A stretch of 64,000 nucleotides of DNA from Streptomyces griseosporeus. GTDB taxonomy: Bacteria; Actinomycetota; Actinomycetes; Streptomycetales; Streptomycetaceae. Made by a program: the position numbers and the translations under genes. Below are positions 22,782 through 30,645 of the stretch, piece after piece. The DNA lies in contig NZ_BNBR01000006.1 of the NCBI RefSeq assembly GCF_014656055.1, forward strand, positions 248,001-312,000, given 5' to 3'. The notes under the pieces are model-generated. The model was not told where the DNA came from and ran no database searches. It saw only the letters and a list, made by a program, of their open reading frames with translations. The stretch's first letter is position 1. Each line of letters opens with the position of its first letter.

Positions 22782-23891
22782 GTGGGCTGGTGGCAGATCA
22801 ACGCCGAGACGCTCGCCCGCAGCCGCTTCCTGATCTCCCCGCTCGCCGAGACCTTCGCCTGTCTGAAGCTGCTGCACGCGGGGACCGGGGCGCACCCCGG
22901 GGAGCAGGACTGGCTGCGGCTGCACCGGCCCGGCTACCTGGCGCTGCTGGCCGCCGATCCGCTCACCGCGCGGCTCGTGCGGGCCGGGCTCGGGCGGGAC
23001 TGGATCGCCGACTTCCTCACGCCGACGCCCCGCGACGGGGAGACGTTCGCCGACGGGCTCGCCCGGATCCGGGCGGCCGACCCGGCGGCGGCCCGCGCGC
23101 ACGTGCGGGTCTCCCTGGCCGGCCCGCTGCCCGCCGCACTGGAGCGGGACGACCTGCCCGAGCGGGCGGCGGCGCTGCTGGAGTGGGTGTGGGAGCAGAC
23201 GGTACGGCCGACCTGGGACCGGCGCCGGCGCGTGCTGGAGGCCGATGTGGTCGCGCGGACCGCGCAGGCCGGGCGGGCCGGCTGGGCGGCCGTACTGGAC
23301 TCGCTGCGGCCGGGGACGCGGTGGCTCGGCGAGAGCCGGTGGCAGATCAACCTGCACGAGTACCCGCCGCGTGAGGTGGCCGACGCGGAGCTGCTGCTGG
23401 TGCCGGTGACACCGCAGACCGGGTGGGTGTCGTGGGAGGAGCCGTCGCGGTCGCGGTACGCGGTGGTGTACGCGTGCGCGGGCGCCCTGGCCGGCGACCC
23501 GGCCCGTACGCCGGTGTCCGCGGCCCTGTCCGCGCTGCTCGGCCCGGGCCGGGCCCGGGTGCTGGTCCTGCTCCGCACCCCGCTCAGCACGACCCAGCTG
23601 GTCGCGCTGACCGGGCAGGGGCTGGGCTCGGTCGGCCGGCATCTGCGGGTGCTGCTGGACGCGGGCCTGGTGGAGCGGGGGCGGGCGGGCCGCTCGGTGC
23701 TGTACGCGCGGACGGCGGCCGGGAACGTCCTCGTCGAGGCGGCGGAGGGGACGACGACCGGGGCGGCGGAGGGAGGGGCTGAGGGGACGGCGGTCGACGG
23801 GACGACCGAGGGGGCGGAGGGGGCGACCCAGGGGGCGGCCCACGCGCCGGCGGACGGCTCGGCCCGGGAACGCCCCGCCCCCGGGAGTTAG
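22782..23891 (+). CDS. ArsR-type winged-helix regulator with DUF5937-like N-terminus
   Basis: A 369-residue regulator. Residues 1-240 resemble the N-terminal domain found in Streptomyces ArsR-like proteins of the DUF5937 type: INAETLARSRFLISPLAETF at the start and WQINLHEYPPREVADAELLL near residue 190. Residues about 245-320 are the winged helix: LGPGRARVLVLLRTPLSTTQ, then LVALTGQGLGSVGRHLRVLL and RAGRSVLYARTAAG. A 45-residue Ala/Gly/Thr-rich tail with EGTT repeats follows, probably disordered. GTG 22782 is chosen because the domain begins at its third codon. It is divergent from the MFS gene and likely represses it. Confidence 0.82.
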   Translation: MGWWQINAETLARSRFLISPLAETFACLKLLHAGTGAHPGEQDWLRLHRPGYLALLAADPLTARLVRAGLGRDWIADFLTPTPRDGETFADGLARIRAADPAAARAHVRVSLAGPLPAALERDDLPERAAALLEWVWEQTVRPTWDRRRRVLEADVVARTAQAGRAGWAAVLDSLRPGTRWLGESRWQINLHEYPPREVADAELLLVPVTPQTGWVSWEEPSRSRYAVVYACAGALAGDPARTPVSAALSALLGPGRARVLVLLRTPLSTTQLVALTGQGLGSVGRHLRVLLDAGLVERGRAGRSVLYARTAAGNVLVEAAEGTTTGAAEGGAEGTAVDGTTEGAEGATQGAAHAPADGSARERPAPGS

Positions 23892-23900
23892 CATCCGCCC

Positions 23901-24407
23901 ATGACCACTGACATCAGTTCCTCTCCCCTCGGCGTCGAGATCGGCGCCCTGACCGGCGGTTCCGCCGACCTCGCGCAGTACGCGGGCCAGGTCGTCCTCA
24001 TCGTGAACGTGGCCTCCAGGTGCGGTCTGACCCCGCAGTACGCCGGCCTGGAGAAGCTGCACGAGCAGTACTCCGGCCGTGGCTTCACCGTGCTCGGCGT
24101 GCCCTGCAACCAGTTCCTCGGGCAGGAGCCGGGCAACGCGGAGGAGATCGCCGAGTTCTGCTCGGCGACGTACGGCGTGACGTTCCCGATGACCGAGAAG
24201 GTCGAGGTCAACGGCGAGAACCGGCACCCGCTGTACGCCCGCCTGGTCGACTTCCCGGACGCCGAGGGGCACACCGGCGACATCCGCTGGAACTTCGAGA
24301 AGTTCCTCCTCGGCCGGGACGGGTCGGTCGTGGCCCGCTTCTCGCCGCAGACCGAGCCCGACGCGGACGAGATCGTCACCGCCGTGGAGGCCCGGCTCTC
24401 CGCTTGA
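23901..24407 (+). CDS. Glutathione peroxidase family thiol peroxidase
   Basis: A 168-residue Cys-type GPx. The peroxidatic cysteine lies in VVLIVNVASRCGLTPQYAGL (C41). The second signature GVPCNQFLGQEPG (about residues 69-81) carries the conserved Gln and the candidate resolving-region Cys. IRWNFEKFLLGRDGSVVARF supplies the conserved WNFEKFL. Actinomycetes lack glutathione, so the reductant is probably thioredoxin; that is family knowledge. It starts 9 bp after the regulator stop and could be cotranscribed with it. It may act against lipid or organic peroxides in the cytoplasm. Confidence 0.95.
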   Translation: MTTDISSSPLGVEIGALTGGSADLAQYAGQVVLIVNVASRCGLTPQYAGLEKLHEQYSGRGFTVLGVPCNQFLGQEPGNAEEIAEFCSATYGVTFPMTEKVEVNGENRHPLYARLVDFPDAEGHTGDIRWNFEKFLLGRDGSVVARFSPQTEPDADEIVTAVEARLSA

Positions 24408-24478
24408 CCTTGCCCCTGGGGCAGGCAGGAGCGTCCCTGCCACCGGGCGATCGGCGTCCGGTGGCGGAGGATGAGGGC

Positions 24479-25327
24479 GTGGACGACGATCTGCTCACCA
24501 TCGGCGTGTTCGCGGCGCGGGCGCGCCTGTCGGCGAAGGCCCTGCGGCTGTACGACCGGCTCGGGCTGCTCGCGCCCGCGTACGTCGACCCGGTCAGCGG
24601 CTACCGCTACTACCGGGCCGGGCAGATCGAGCGGGCCCGTACGGTCGCCCTGCTGCGGCGGCTCGACATGCCGCTGGCCGTCGTCGCCGAGGTGCTGGCG
24701 GCGGCCGAACCGCTCGGCGCGGAGCGGCTGGCGGCGTACTGGGCGGATGCTGAGGCCCGGTTCGCGGCGCAGCGCACGCTCGCCGCATTCCTCCGTGCGC
24801 GTCTGTCAGGCAGGAGTGCGGAGATGTACGAGAAGTTCGCGGTGGAGACGGTCGACGTGCCCGCGCAGGTGGTGCTCTGCGAGAAGCGGCATGTGCTGGC
24901 CGACGAACTGCCCACGTGGATCGGCGCGTCGATGGGCCGGCTGGAGGCGGCGGCGCGGGAGTGCGGTGGCGTCGCCGGGGCGCCGTTCGTGGTCTACCAC
25001 TCCGATGTGTCCATGGACAGCGACGGGCCGGCGGAGTCCTGCGTGCCGGTCGCCGACGAGGCGGCCGCGCGGGCGTGGGCGGAGCGGCAGGGGCGGGCGA
25101 GGGAGACGACCGTGCGCGTGGAGCCCGCGCGGCGGCTCGCCTTCACCCGGATCGGCAAGAGCCAGGTCGCCTTCCCGCAGATCCTCGCCGCGTTCGAGGC
25201 GGTGGAGGCGTGGATCGGGACGCGGGGGCTGTCGTACGACGGTCCGTGCCGGGAGGTCTACTTCGCGGACTGGGAGGCGGCCGGGCCCGAGGACCCGGTG
25301 TGCGACGTGGCGTTCCCGGTGAGGTGA
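24479..25327 (+). CDS. MerR-family regulator with GyrI-like effector domain
   Basis: A 282-residue protein. Residues 3-75 are the MerR winged helix: LTIGVFAARARLSAKALRLY, then DRLGLLAPAYVDPVSGYRYY. A short coiled-coil follows (to about residue 110). The C-terminal half is a GyrI/AraC-effector-binding fold: VETVDVPAQVVLCEKRHVLA and TTVRVEPARRLAFTRIGKSQ, as in multidrug-sensing BmrR/TipA-like proteins. GTG 24479 is preceded by GGAGG at 8 nt. No obvious target adjoins it; glutathione peroxidase lies just upstream. Confidence 0.9.
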   Translation: MDDDLLTIGVFAARARLSAKALRLYDRLGLLAPAYVDPVSGYRYYRAGQIERARTVALLRRLDMPLAVVAEVLAAAEPLGAERLAAYWADAEARFAAQRTLAAFLRARLSGRSAEMYEKFAVETVDVPAQVVLCEKRHVLADELPTWIGASMGRLEAAARECGGVAGAPFVVYHSDVSMDSDGPAESCVPVADEAAARAWAERQGRARETTVRVEPARRLAFTRIGKSQVAFPQILAAFEAVEAWIGTRGLSYDGPCREVYFADWEAAGPEDPVCDVAFPVR

Positions 25328-25333
25328 CCGTCG

Positions 25334-25391
25334 CGGCCGTGCGGTGAGTACGGCGGCCACGCCGTCAGTACGGCGGCCGTGCGGTGAGTAC
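25334..25391. repeat. 18-bp direct repeat after the MerR gene
   Basis: CGGCCGTGCGGTGAGTAC occurs exactly at 25334-25351 and 25374-25391, with related CGGCGGCC units between. No function is evident; it lies in front of a two-way terminator. Confidence 0.7.
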
Positions 25392-25395
25392 AGAT

Positions 25396-25437
25396 GAGCC
25401 CCCTCGGCTAGGACGGCGATTCTGGTCGAGAGGGCTC
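25396..25437. terminator. Hairpin between convergent MerR and DUF397 genes
   Basis: GAGCCCCCTCG (25396-25406) pairs at 10 of 11 positions with CGAGAGGGCTC (25427-25437) around a 20-nt loop, followed by GTTCTG. It is suited to stop transcription from either side. Confidence 0.55.
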
Positions 25438-25494
25438 GTTCTGTCGTGCTTATCCAGTTGTGTGCGAGCGGCGAGTCTCAGACAGACCCGCCCC

Positions 25495-25686
25495 CTACGC
25501 CTTGACCGATGCGACGAAGACGTTCCACGCCTCGGCGGGGAAGGACAGGGTGGGACCCTGGGGGACCTTGGAGTCCCGTACGGCCATGGCCTCGACCACC
25601 GGCGACTTGATCTCGACGCACGCGCCGTTACCCGTGGAGTACGAGGACTTGGTCCAGGTGTCCGTGGCGCCCTGACGAATTGCCAT
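25495..25686 (-). CDS. DUF397 protein
   Basis: A 63-residue protein with the DUF397 signature: WTKSSYSTGNGACVEIKSPV followed by MAVRDSKVPQGPTLSFPAEA and WNVFVASVK. DUF397 proteins pair with XRE-type regulators in Streptomyces (WhiJ- and AbaA-like sets) and affect development and antibiotic production. It lies 216 bp downstream of, and codirectional with, the XRE regulator at 25903, so the pair is typical. Confidence 0.92.
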   Translation of the reverse strand: MAIRQGATDTWTKSSYSTGNGACVEIKSPVVEAMAVRDSKVPQGPTLSFPAEAWNVFVASVKA

Positions 25687-25902
25687 TTTTGCTCCGTGTT
25701 ACCTCTGGTGAGTTGCTCGGTTTCCGCCAACCTTGTTGCTCGATGGCGTGATCGACGCTACTCGCCAACATCGGCCTACGAAGCGACTATTCACTCGTTG
25801 GATGGCATATTCCAGTGGAGACTTCCATCCGAGCCGGGCAAGGGTGTACTGTGCGGCGCCACCCGGACGGGAGCCTCCTCAGCCGTCCCCTCAGCCGCGC
25901 CC

Positions 25903-26763
25903 TCAGTCGTCGGCGTACTCCTTCGCGATCTTCTGGATGAACTGCAGGGACTGCTCCACGTTCAGCGCCTGGGCGCGCAGGTGCTCGTACATCACGCTGT
26001 ACTTCTGCACGTCGTTCGCCTTCTCCAGGTACAGGTCGCTGGTGACGCCCTCGATGTAGACGACGCTGGAGTCGGCCGCGTCCGGGAACTCCAGGATCGC
26101 GTACTGGCCGTTGAGGCCGGGATGCGCGCCCATCTCGAACGGGATGACCTGCACGGTGACGTGCGGCAGCTGCGACTGCTCCACCAGATGCTCCAACTGC
26201 TCCCGCATCAGCGCCTTGTTGCCGACCACCCGGCGCAGCGCCGCCTCGTCCAGGACCGTCCACAGCCGCAGCGGGTTCTCCGGGGCGGTGATTCGTTCCT
26301 GCCGGCGCATCCGCACCTGCACCCGCTTCTCGATGTCCGCCGGTGCCGTCTCCGGCAGCGCGCCCGCGATGAGCGCCTCCGCGTACTGGCGGGTCTGGAG
26401 CAGGCCGGGGACCACCTGCGGGTCGTACACGCGCAGGCTGGCCGCGTCCGTCTCCAGGCCGATGTAGACGCTGTAGGGGATGTCGCCGAAGGTGTGCCAC
26501 CAGCCCTGCTGCCGGGAGTCCTTGGCCATCTGCATCAGCGAGTCGACGATCCGCTGGTCCTCGACCTCGTACACGTTGCACAGGTCGCGGACGTCGCGCT
26601 GGCTGATGCTGCGCCGCCCGTTCTCCAGCCGGCTGATCTTCGACTGGGACACGAGCAGCCGCTCGGCGACCTCTTCGGCCGTCATGCCCTTGAGCTCGCG
26701 GAGCCTGCGCAGCTCCTGGCCCAGCCGGCGCCGCCTGACGGTGGGATTGACATTGGACGCCAC
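25903..26763 (-). CDS. XRE-family regulator with DUF5753 effector domain (WhiJ-like)
   Basis: A 286-residue regulator. The helix-turn-helix spans about residues 9-70: RRLGQELRRLRELKGMTAEE, then VAERLLVSQSKISRLENGRR. The DUF5753 domain follows: TDAASLRVYDPQVVPGLLQT, then RRQERITAPENPLRLWTVLD and LPHVTVQVIPFEMGAHPGLN. GTG 26763 is chosen with GGAGG upstream; the longer frame reaches into the promoter repeats. With the DUF397 gene it forms the standard Streptomyces pair, whose DUF397 partner often relieves repression. Three phased TGTACT repeats lie 27-56 bp upstream. Confidence 0.92.
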   Translation of the reverse strand: MASNVNPTVRRRRLGQELRRLRELKGMTAEEVAERLLVSQSKISRLENGRRSISQRDVRDLCNVYEVEDQRIVDSLMQMAKDSRQQGWWHTFGDIPYSVYIGLETDAASLRVYDPQVVPGLLQTRQYAEALIAGALPETAPADIEKRVQVRMRRQERITAPENPLRLWTVLDEAALRRVVGNKALMREQLEHLVEQSQLPHVTVQVIPFEMGAHPGLNGQYAILEFPDAADSSVVYIEGVTSDLYLEKANDVQKYSVMYEHLRAQALNVEQSLQFIQKIAKEYADD

Positions 26764-26789
26764 GGGACGTGCACCTCCGGCTGCATGCC

Positions 26790-26819
26790 TGTACTCGGGT
26801 GTACTGGCTTGTACTTGCA
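26790..26819. promoter_or_regulatory. Three TGTACT repeats at 10-bp spacing
   Basis: TGTACT begins at 26790, 26800 and 26810, exactly one helical turn apart, directly upstream of the XRE start. All copies face the same side of the DNA, as expected for cooperative binding by the regulator or a partner. Confidence 0.6.
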
Positions 26820-27043
26820 ACTATGCGTATCTGCTGTTGAGCAGACTGCCACCAAGGTGCTTCCTACCGCTGGGAAACCCGGGATATGCGGCTGAGGTGT
26901 CCCGGACATGCGTCCGCGCGGGGCGGCGGGCCGTGTCCTGTCGGACGTACGGCCGTGCCGCCCCGCGCGGCGCGCGGCTCCCGAACGGGTCTGTGCGTCG
27001 TGCTGGGTCGTGCCGGGCTGTGCTGAGGGTCGTGCTGTGCGGT

Positions 27044-27075
27044 GGACCGTCCGTGCCATGGACCGTCCGTGCCGT
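27044..27075. repeat. 16-bp tandem repeat in a gene-free gap
   Basis: GGACCGTCCGTGCC(A/G)T occurs twice head to tail (27044-27059 and 27060-27075). The gap 26820-27086 otherwise holds degenerate GTGCTGGGTCGTGCC-like units and no gene. Confidence 0.6.
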
Positions 27076-27086
27076 GGGACTGCGGC

Positions 27087-27836
27087 TCAGTGGGCCACGG
27101 CGCGGGCCATCGATCCGCGGTGCGGCTGCACCGGAACGCCACGAGCGGGTTCCGTCGCCGCCCTGCCCCCGGCGGCGGCCTGGCGGCCTGCCGGAGAGCG
27201 GCGCGGCTGGGCCGCCACACCGTTCTGGACGTCCATCACGGCGTGCGCGACGAGGCCGCCCATCGGGTCGTGCCGGATCAGGTCCCTGAGCCGGGAGCGG
27301 GACGAGCGTCCCTCGTTGCCCGGGTACAGGTGCTTGCCGAGTCCGACCGCGTGGGCCAGCGCGGCGAGCGCGGCGGTGCGCGGGTCCGGCGGTACGCCGG
27401 TCCGGATCGCCGAATCCAGCCGGGCCCTGATCTCCCGGCTGATCGCCGTGTCCGTCGCCTGGTAGCGCGTCGTCGGCAAGACCCCGCACATCTGGCCCGC
27501 CACGGCATGCACCATGCCGCACCGCTCCAGATGCGAGAGGTAGGTCTGGCGGAGCCCGAGACGCGGCCCGCCGATCCAGTGGACGGCACGCACCGGAGCG
27601 CCACGCCTTCGCAGCAACTCCAACGCGCAGTCCAGTGTCGGATCTCCAGTCGGCCGTGGGGACACCACGGCGATACGATCCCCGTCTGGGGCTATCCGTC
27701 CGGCCAGCGCCAGCTCCACTAGCTGTGCTCCGGCCAGACCGAGGTCGAGCGACTGCGGCTGTGCAGTGGTACCCGTGGCCGGGTCCAGTGCCAGCAGCAG
27801 AAGCTCCTCCGGAAGTGTTCTGCGGCTCCTGCCCAT
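27087..27836 (-). CDS. GPP34 (GOLPH3-like) family protein
   Basis: A 249-residue protein of the Golgi phosphoprotein 3 fold. It opens with RTLPEELLLLALDPATGTTA, then LGLAGAQLVELALAGRIAPD, the characteristic helix pair of GPP34. The middle has DCALELLRRRGAPVRAVHWI and the C-terminal half RYQATDTAISREIRARLDSA with LAALAHAVGL. In eukaryotes GOLPH3 binds phosphoinositides. In Streptomyces many copies exist and the role is unknown. The final about 45 residues are Arg/Ala-rich and probably disordered. ATG 27836 has GGGGAGG upstream. It lies behind the XRE/DUF397 pair in the same direction, but 323 bp separate them. Confidence 0.88.
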   Translation of the reverse strand: MGRSRRTLPEELLLLALDPATGTTAQPQSLDLGLAGAQLVELALAGRIAPDGDRIAVVSPRPTGDPTLDCALELLRRRGAPVRAVHWIGGPRLGLRQTYLSHLERCGMVHAVAGQMCGVLPTTRYQATDTAISREIRARLDSAIRTGVPPDPRTAALAALAHAVGLGKHLYPGNEGRSSRSRLRDLIRHDPMGGLVAHAVMDVQNGVAAQPRRSPAGRQAAAGGRAATEPARGVPVQPHRGSMARAVAH

Positions 27837-28076
27837 CCATGCCTCCCCGCGTGGATGAATGACAGGGTGACCCCTCTCACATTGGTCTGTCGAGGGTGCG
27901 TGACCTGTTTGTGAGGGAACCGGCAGGTATGTCGTTCTCGTCTACCGCAGGAGCCAAGCCCTCACACAGGACACTGGTACATGGTTCGGACAGTGTCGTA
28001 CGACGGTGTCCGGGCCGGCGATTCACGGTTGGGTTCGGTAGCGCGCCAAGGCGTGCGGCGCATGGAGGAGGCATCG

Positions 28077-30476
28077 GTGGCGGGCGAGTCCCCCGACAGG
28101 TCGAAGCAGCGCGAGTCGTCGGCGGAACCGACGTCGGGGAGCGCGGTTCCGGTTCCCGAGGCCCGGGACGGGGAGCGCGGGGACTCCGGCGATCCGCGCC
28201 TGACCCTCTCCCGCGAGGAGGCGGCCACGGGGTCCCCCCGCGGGGGCGTGGACACGGCCACCCGGGTGCTGTCGATCCCCGAGCGGACGGAACGGACGGC
28301 GGAGGCGGGGGCCGGGGACTCCGGTCGCGCCGGTGACGCCGAGGACGACGACGAGGACGCCGAGGAGGACTCCGAGGCGGAGGCCGGTGCCGGGGAGGAT
28401 GCGGAGGACGCGGACTCCGCGAGTGCCTCCGGCGCGGACGAGGCCGAGGACGGCTCCCGCGACGGTGACCCGACGGACGGCGACTCGGGGAACGCGGAGC
28501 GCGACGAGCGCCTGCGGGCGGCCGTGGCCAAGTGGGTGACGTCGACGCCGGACGGGAAGGGCGAGAAGGGCGCGGAGGACGCGGAGGACGCGGAGACGGC
28601 TGAGGGCGCCGACAGCGCCGACAGCGCGGAGACCGCCGAGGACACCGACGACGCGCAGACCGCCGAGGACAGCCAGGACGACCAGGGCGACCAGGACGAC
28701 CAGGACGCCGGCGAGGACAGCGAGGCGCCCGCCGAAGCCGACGGCAAGGGCACGGACTCCCCCGCCCCGGAAGCCGCGGGCACCGAAGGCGAAGCCGAGG
28801 ACGACGTCGAGGACAACGCCCCCGAAGCCAAGGGCACCGACAAGGGCACCGGCAAGGGCACCGCCAAGCCCGCCGTCGACCAGCCCACCACCATGCTCAA
28901 GCTCGGCCCGCCCGCGAAGCCCGCGAAGCCCGCCAAGCCCGCCGTCGACCAGCCGACCACCATGCTCAAGGTCGGCAAGCCGGGTGAGCGCGACAAGCAG
29001 GACAAGCAGGACAAGCCGGCCCCCTCCGAGCGGGACAGCGAGCGCACCAGCAAGTTCGTCGCGCTGAAGCCCCTCGATGAGCCGGCCACCAGGAAGCCCC
29101 CGCAGAGCCCGCAGACCCCCAAGACCCCGAGCCCCGCCGACGCCACCGCCGCCCTCCCCCAGGTCGGCCCGGAGCGCACCACCCAGCAGCCGCTTCCCCC
29201 GAAGCCGCCGCTGGACCTGCTGGCGGAGCTGACCAACACCCCGCCGCCCCCGCAGACGCCGCTGCGCACGCTGGCCCGCCGGGTCAAGATCTGGACGCCG
29301 CTGGTGCTGCTGCTGGCGATCGTCTTTGCGGTCGTACAGGCTGTGCGCCCGCTGCCCGCGCCCGCCCTCGTGCTCACCGGGCAGGAGGCGTACACCTTCG
29401 ACGGCGGCAAGGTGAGCCTGCCGTGGTCGGACAAGGGCCAGGGCTGGCTGGAGGTCGACGGCGTCGGCAGGATGGACGGCTTCGGCGAGCAGAAGCCCGT
29501 GCCGATCGGCTCGGTCGCCAAGACGATGACCGCGTACCTCATCCTGCGCGACCACCCGCTGAAGGTGGGGCAGGAAGGCCCGAAGATCGAGATCGACGCG
29601 CTGGCGGAGAAGGAGGGCGGCTACAGCGACGACGGCGAGTCGACGCTGAACACCGTCAAGGCGGGCCAGACCCTCACCGAGAAGCAGGCCCTGTCGGCCA
29701 TCATGATCCCGTCCGCCAACAACATCGCGCGGCTGCTCGCGCGCTGGGACGCGGGCTCGGAGGCGGCGTTCGTCAAGAAGATGAACGACGCCGCCAAGGA
29801 GCTGGGCCTGACCCACACGACGTACACGGACCCCTCGGGGCTGAAGGAGACCACCGTCTCCACGGCCCGGGACCAGGTGAAGCTCGGCCGTGAGGTCGTG
29901 AAGATCCCGGCGCTCGTGGACATCACCAGCAAGGCCAGCTGGACCGACCCGTCGGGCAAGTACCACGACAACTACAACCAGCTGCCGTTCCGCATGGGCG
30001 CGATCGGCATCAAGACCGGTTCCACCACGGCCGCCGGCGGCAACCTGCTCTTCGCCTCCCGCAAGGAGGTCGGCGGCCGGACGGTCACGCTCGTCGGCGC
30101 GGTCCTCGGCCAGACCAAGCCGTCGATCCTGGCGACGGCCAACAAGGTCAGCGAGGCCGCGCTGCGCGCCGCGCAGGACGCGCTGACCTCGGCGAAGATC
30201 GTGAAGAAGGGTGACGTGGTCGGGTACGTCGACGACCAGCTGGGCGGTCGTACGCCGGTCGTGGTCACCGAGGACGTCACGGCGGTCGGCTGGTCGGGGC
30301 TGAAGGTGAGGCTGTCGTTCGCCGCGGGTGACGTTCCGCACGCGGCGGCGGCCGGCACGAAGGTCGGCACGCTCACCGTCGGCGACGGCACCAGCGGCGC
30401 GGTGAAGGTCCCCGTGGCCCTGCAGAAGGACCTCGTCGAGCCGGGGTACCCGCAGAAGCTGACGCGCGTCTCCTGA
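28077..30476 (+). CDS. Membrane-anchored D-alanyl-D-alanine carboxypeptidase (S11) with long acidic N-terminus
   Basis: A 799-residue protein. Residues 1-400 are disordered, very acidic (long runs of E, D, A) and then Lys/Pro-rich, with the segment KPAVDQPTTMLK occurring twice. A single span (IWTPLVLLLAIVFAVVQAV, about 404-425) anchors it. The rest is an extracytoplasmic penicillin-binding S11 domain with SVAK (S479, K482), SAN (S546-N548) and KTG (K646-G648). The start is GTG 28077, following GGAGGAGG; ATG 28062 overlaps that ribosome site. It would trim the terminal D-Ala of peptidoglycan stem peptides. The big cytoplasmic tail is far longer than in typical PBP5-type enzymes and may be an interaction or phosphorylation platform. 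Confidence 0.92.
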   Translation: MAGESPDRSKQRESSAEPTSGSAVPVPEARDGERGDSGDPRLTLSREEAATGSPRGGVDTATRVLSIPERTERTAEAGAGDSGRAGDAEDDDEDAEEDSEAEAGAGEDAEDADSASASGADEAEDGSRDGDPTDGDSGNAERDERLRAAVAKWVTSTPDGKGEKGAEDAEDAETAEGADSADSAETAEDTDDAQTAEDSQDDQGDQDDQDAGEDSEAPAEADGKGTDSPAPEAAGTEGEAEDDVEDNAPEAKGTDKGTGKGTAKPAVDQPTTMLKLGPPAKPAKPAKPAVDQPTTMLKVGKPGERDKQDKQDKPAPSERDSERTSKFVALKPLDEPATRKPPQSPQTPKTPSPADATAALPQVGPERTTQQPLPPKPPLDLLAELTNTPPPPQTPLRTLARRVKIWTPLVLLLAIVFAVVQAVRPLPAPALVLTGQEAYTFDGGKVSLPWSDKGQGWLEVDGVGRMDGFGEQKPVPIGSVAKTMTAYLILRDHPLKVGQEGPKIEIDALAEKEGGYSDDGESTLNTVKAGQTLTEKQALSAIMIPSANNIARLLARWDAGSEAAFVKKMNDAAKELGLTHTTYTDPSGLKETTVSTARDQVKLGREVVKIPALVDITSKASWTDPSGKYHDNYNQLPFRMGAIGIKTGSTTAAGGNLLFASRKEVGGRTVTLVGAVLGQTKPSILATANKVSEAALRAAQDALTSAKIVKKGDVVGYVDDQLGGRTPVVVTEDVTAVGWSGLKVRLSFAAGDVPHAAAAGTKVGTLTVGDGTSGAVKVPVALQKDLVEPGYPQKLTRVS

Positions 30477-30645
30477 CCCCCGGGCCGCCCCCGGCCGCCC
30501 CGGGCGCGGGCGGTCTCGGCCGCACCTCGCCGGTGTCCACCGCCGGCGGGGTGCGTGCTAGCGTCACGAAACAGGACAGGTCGAAGCCGACGTAAACGGA
30601 GCGCGGCCGAGAGAAGAGAAGACGGGACACGGGGAGTGCCTTCAG

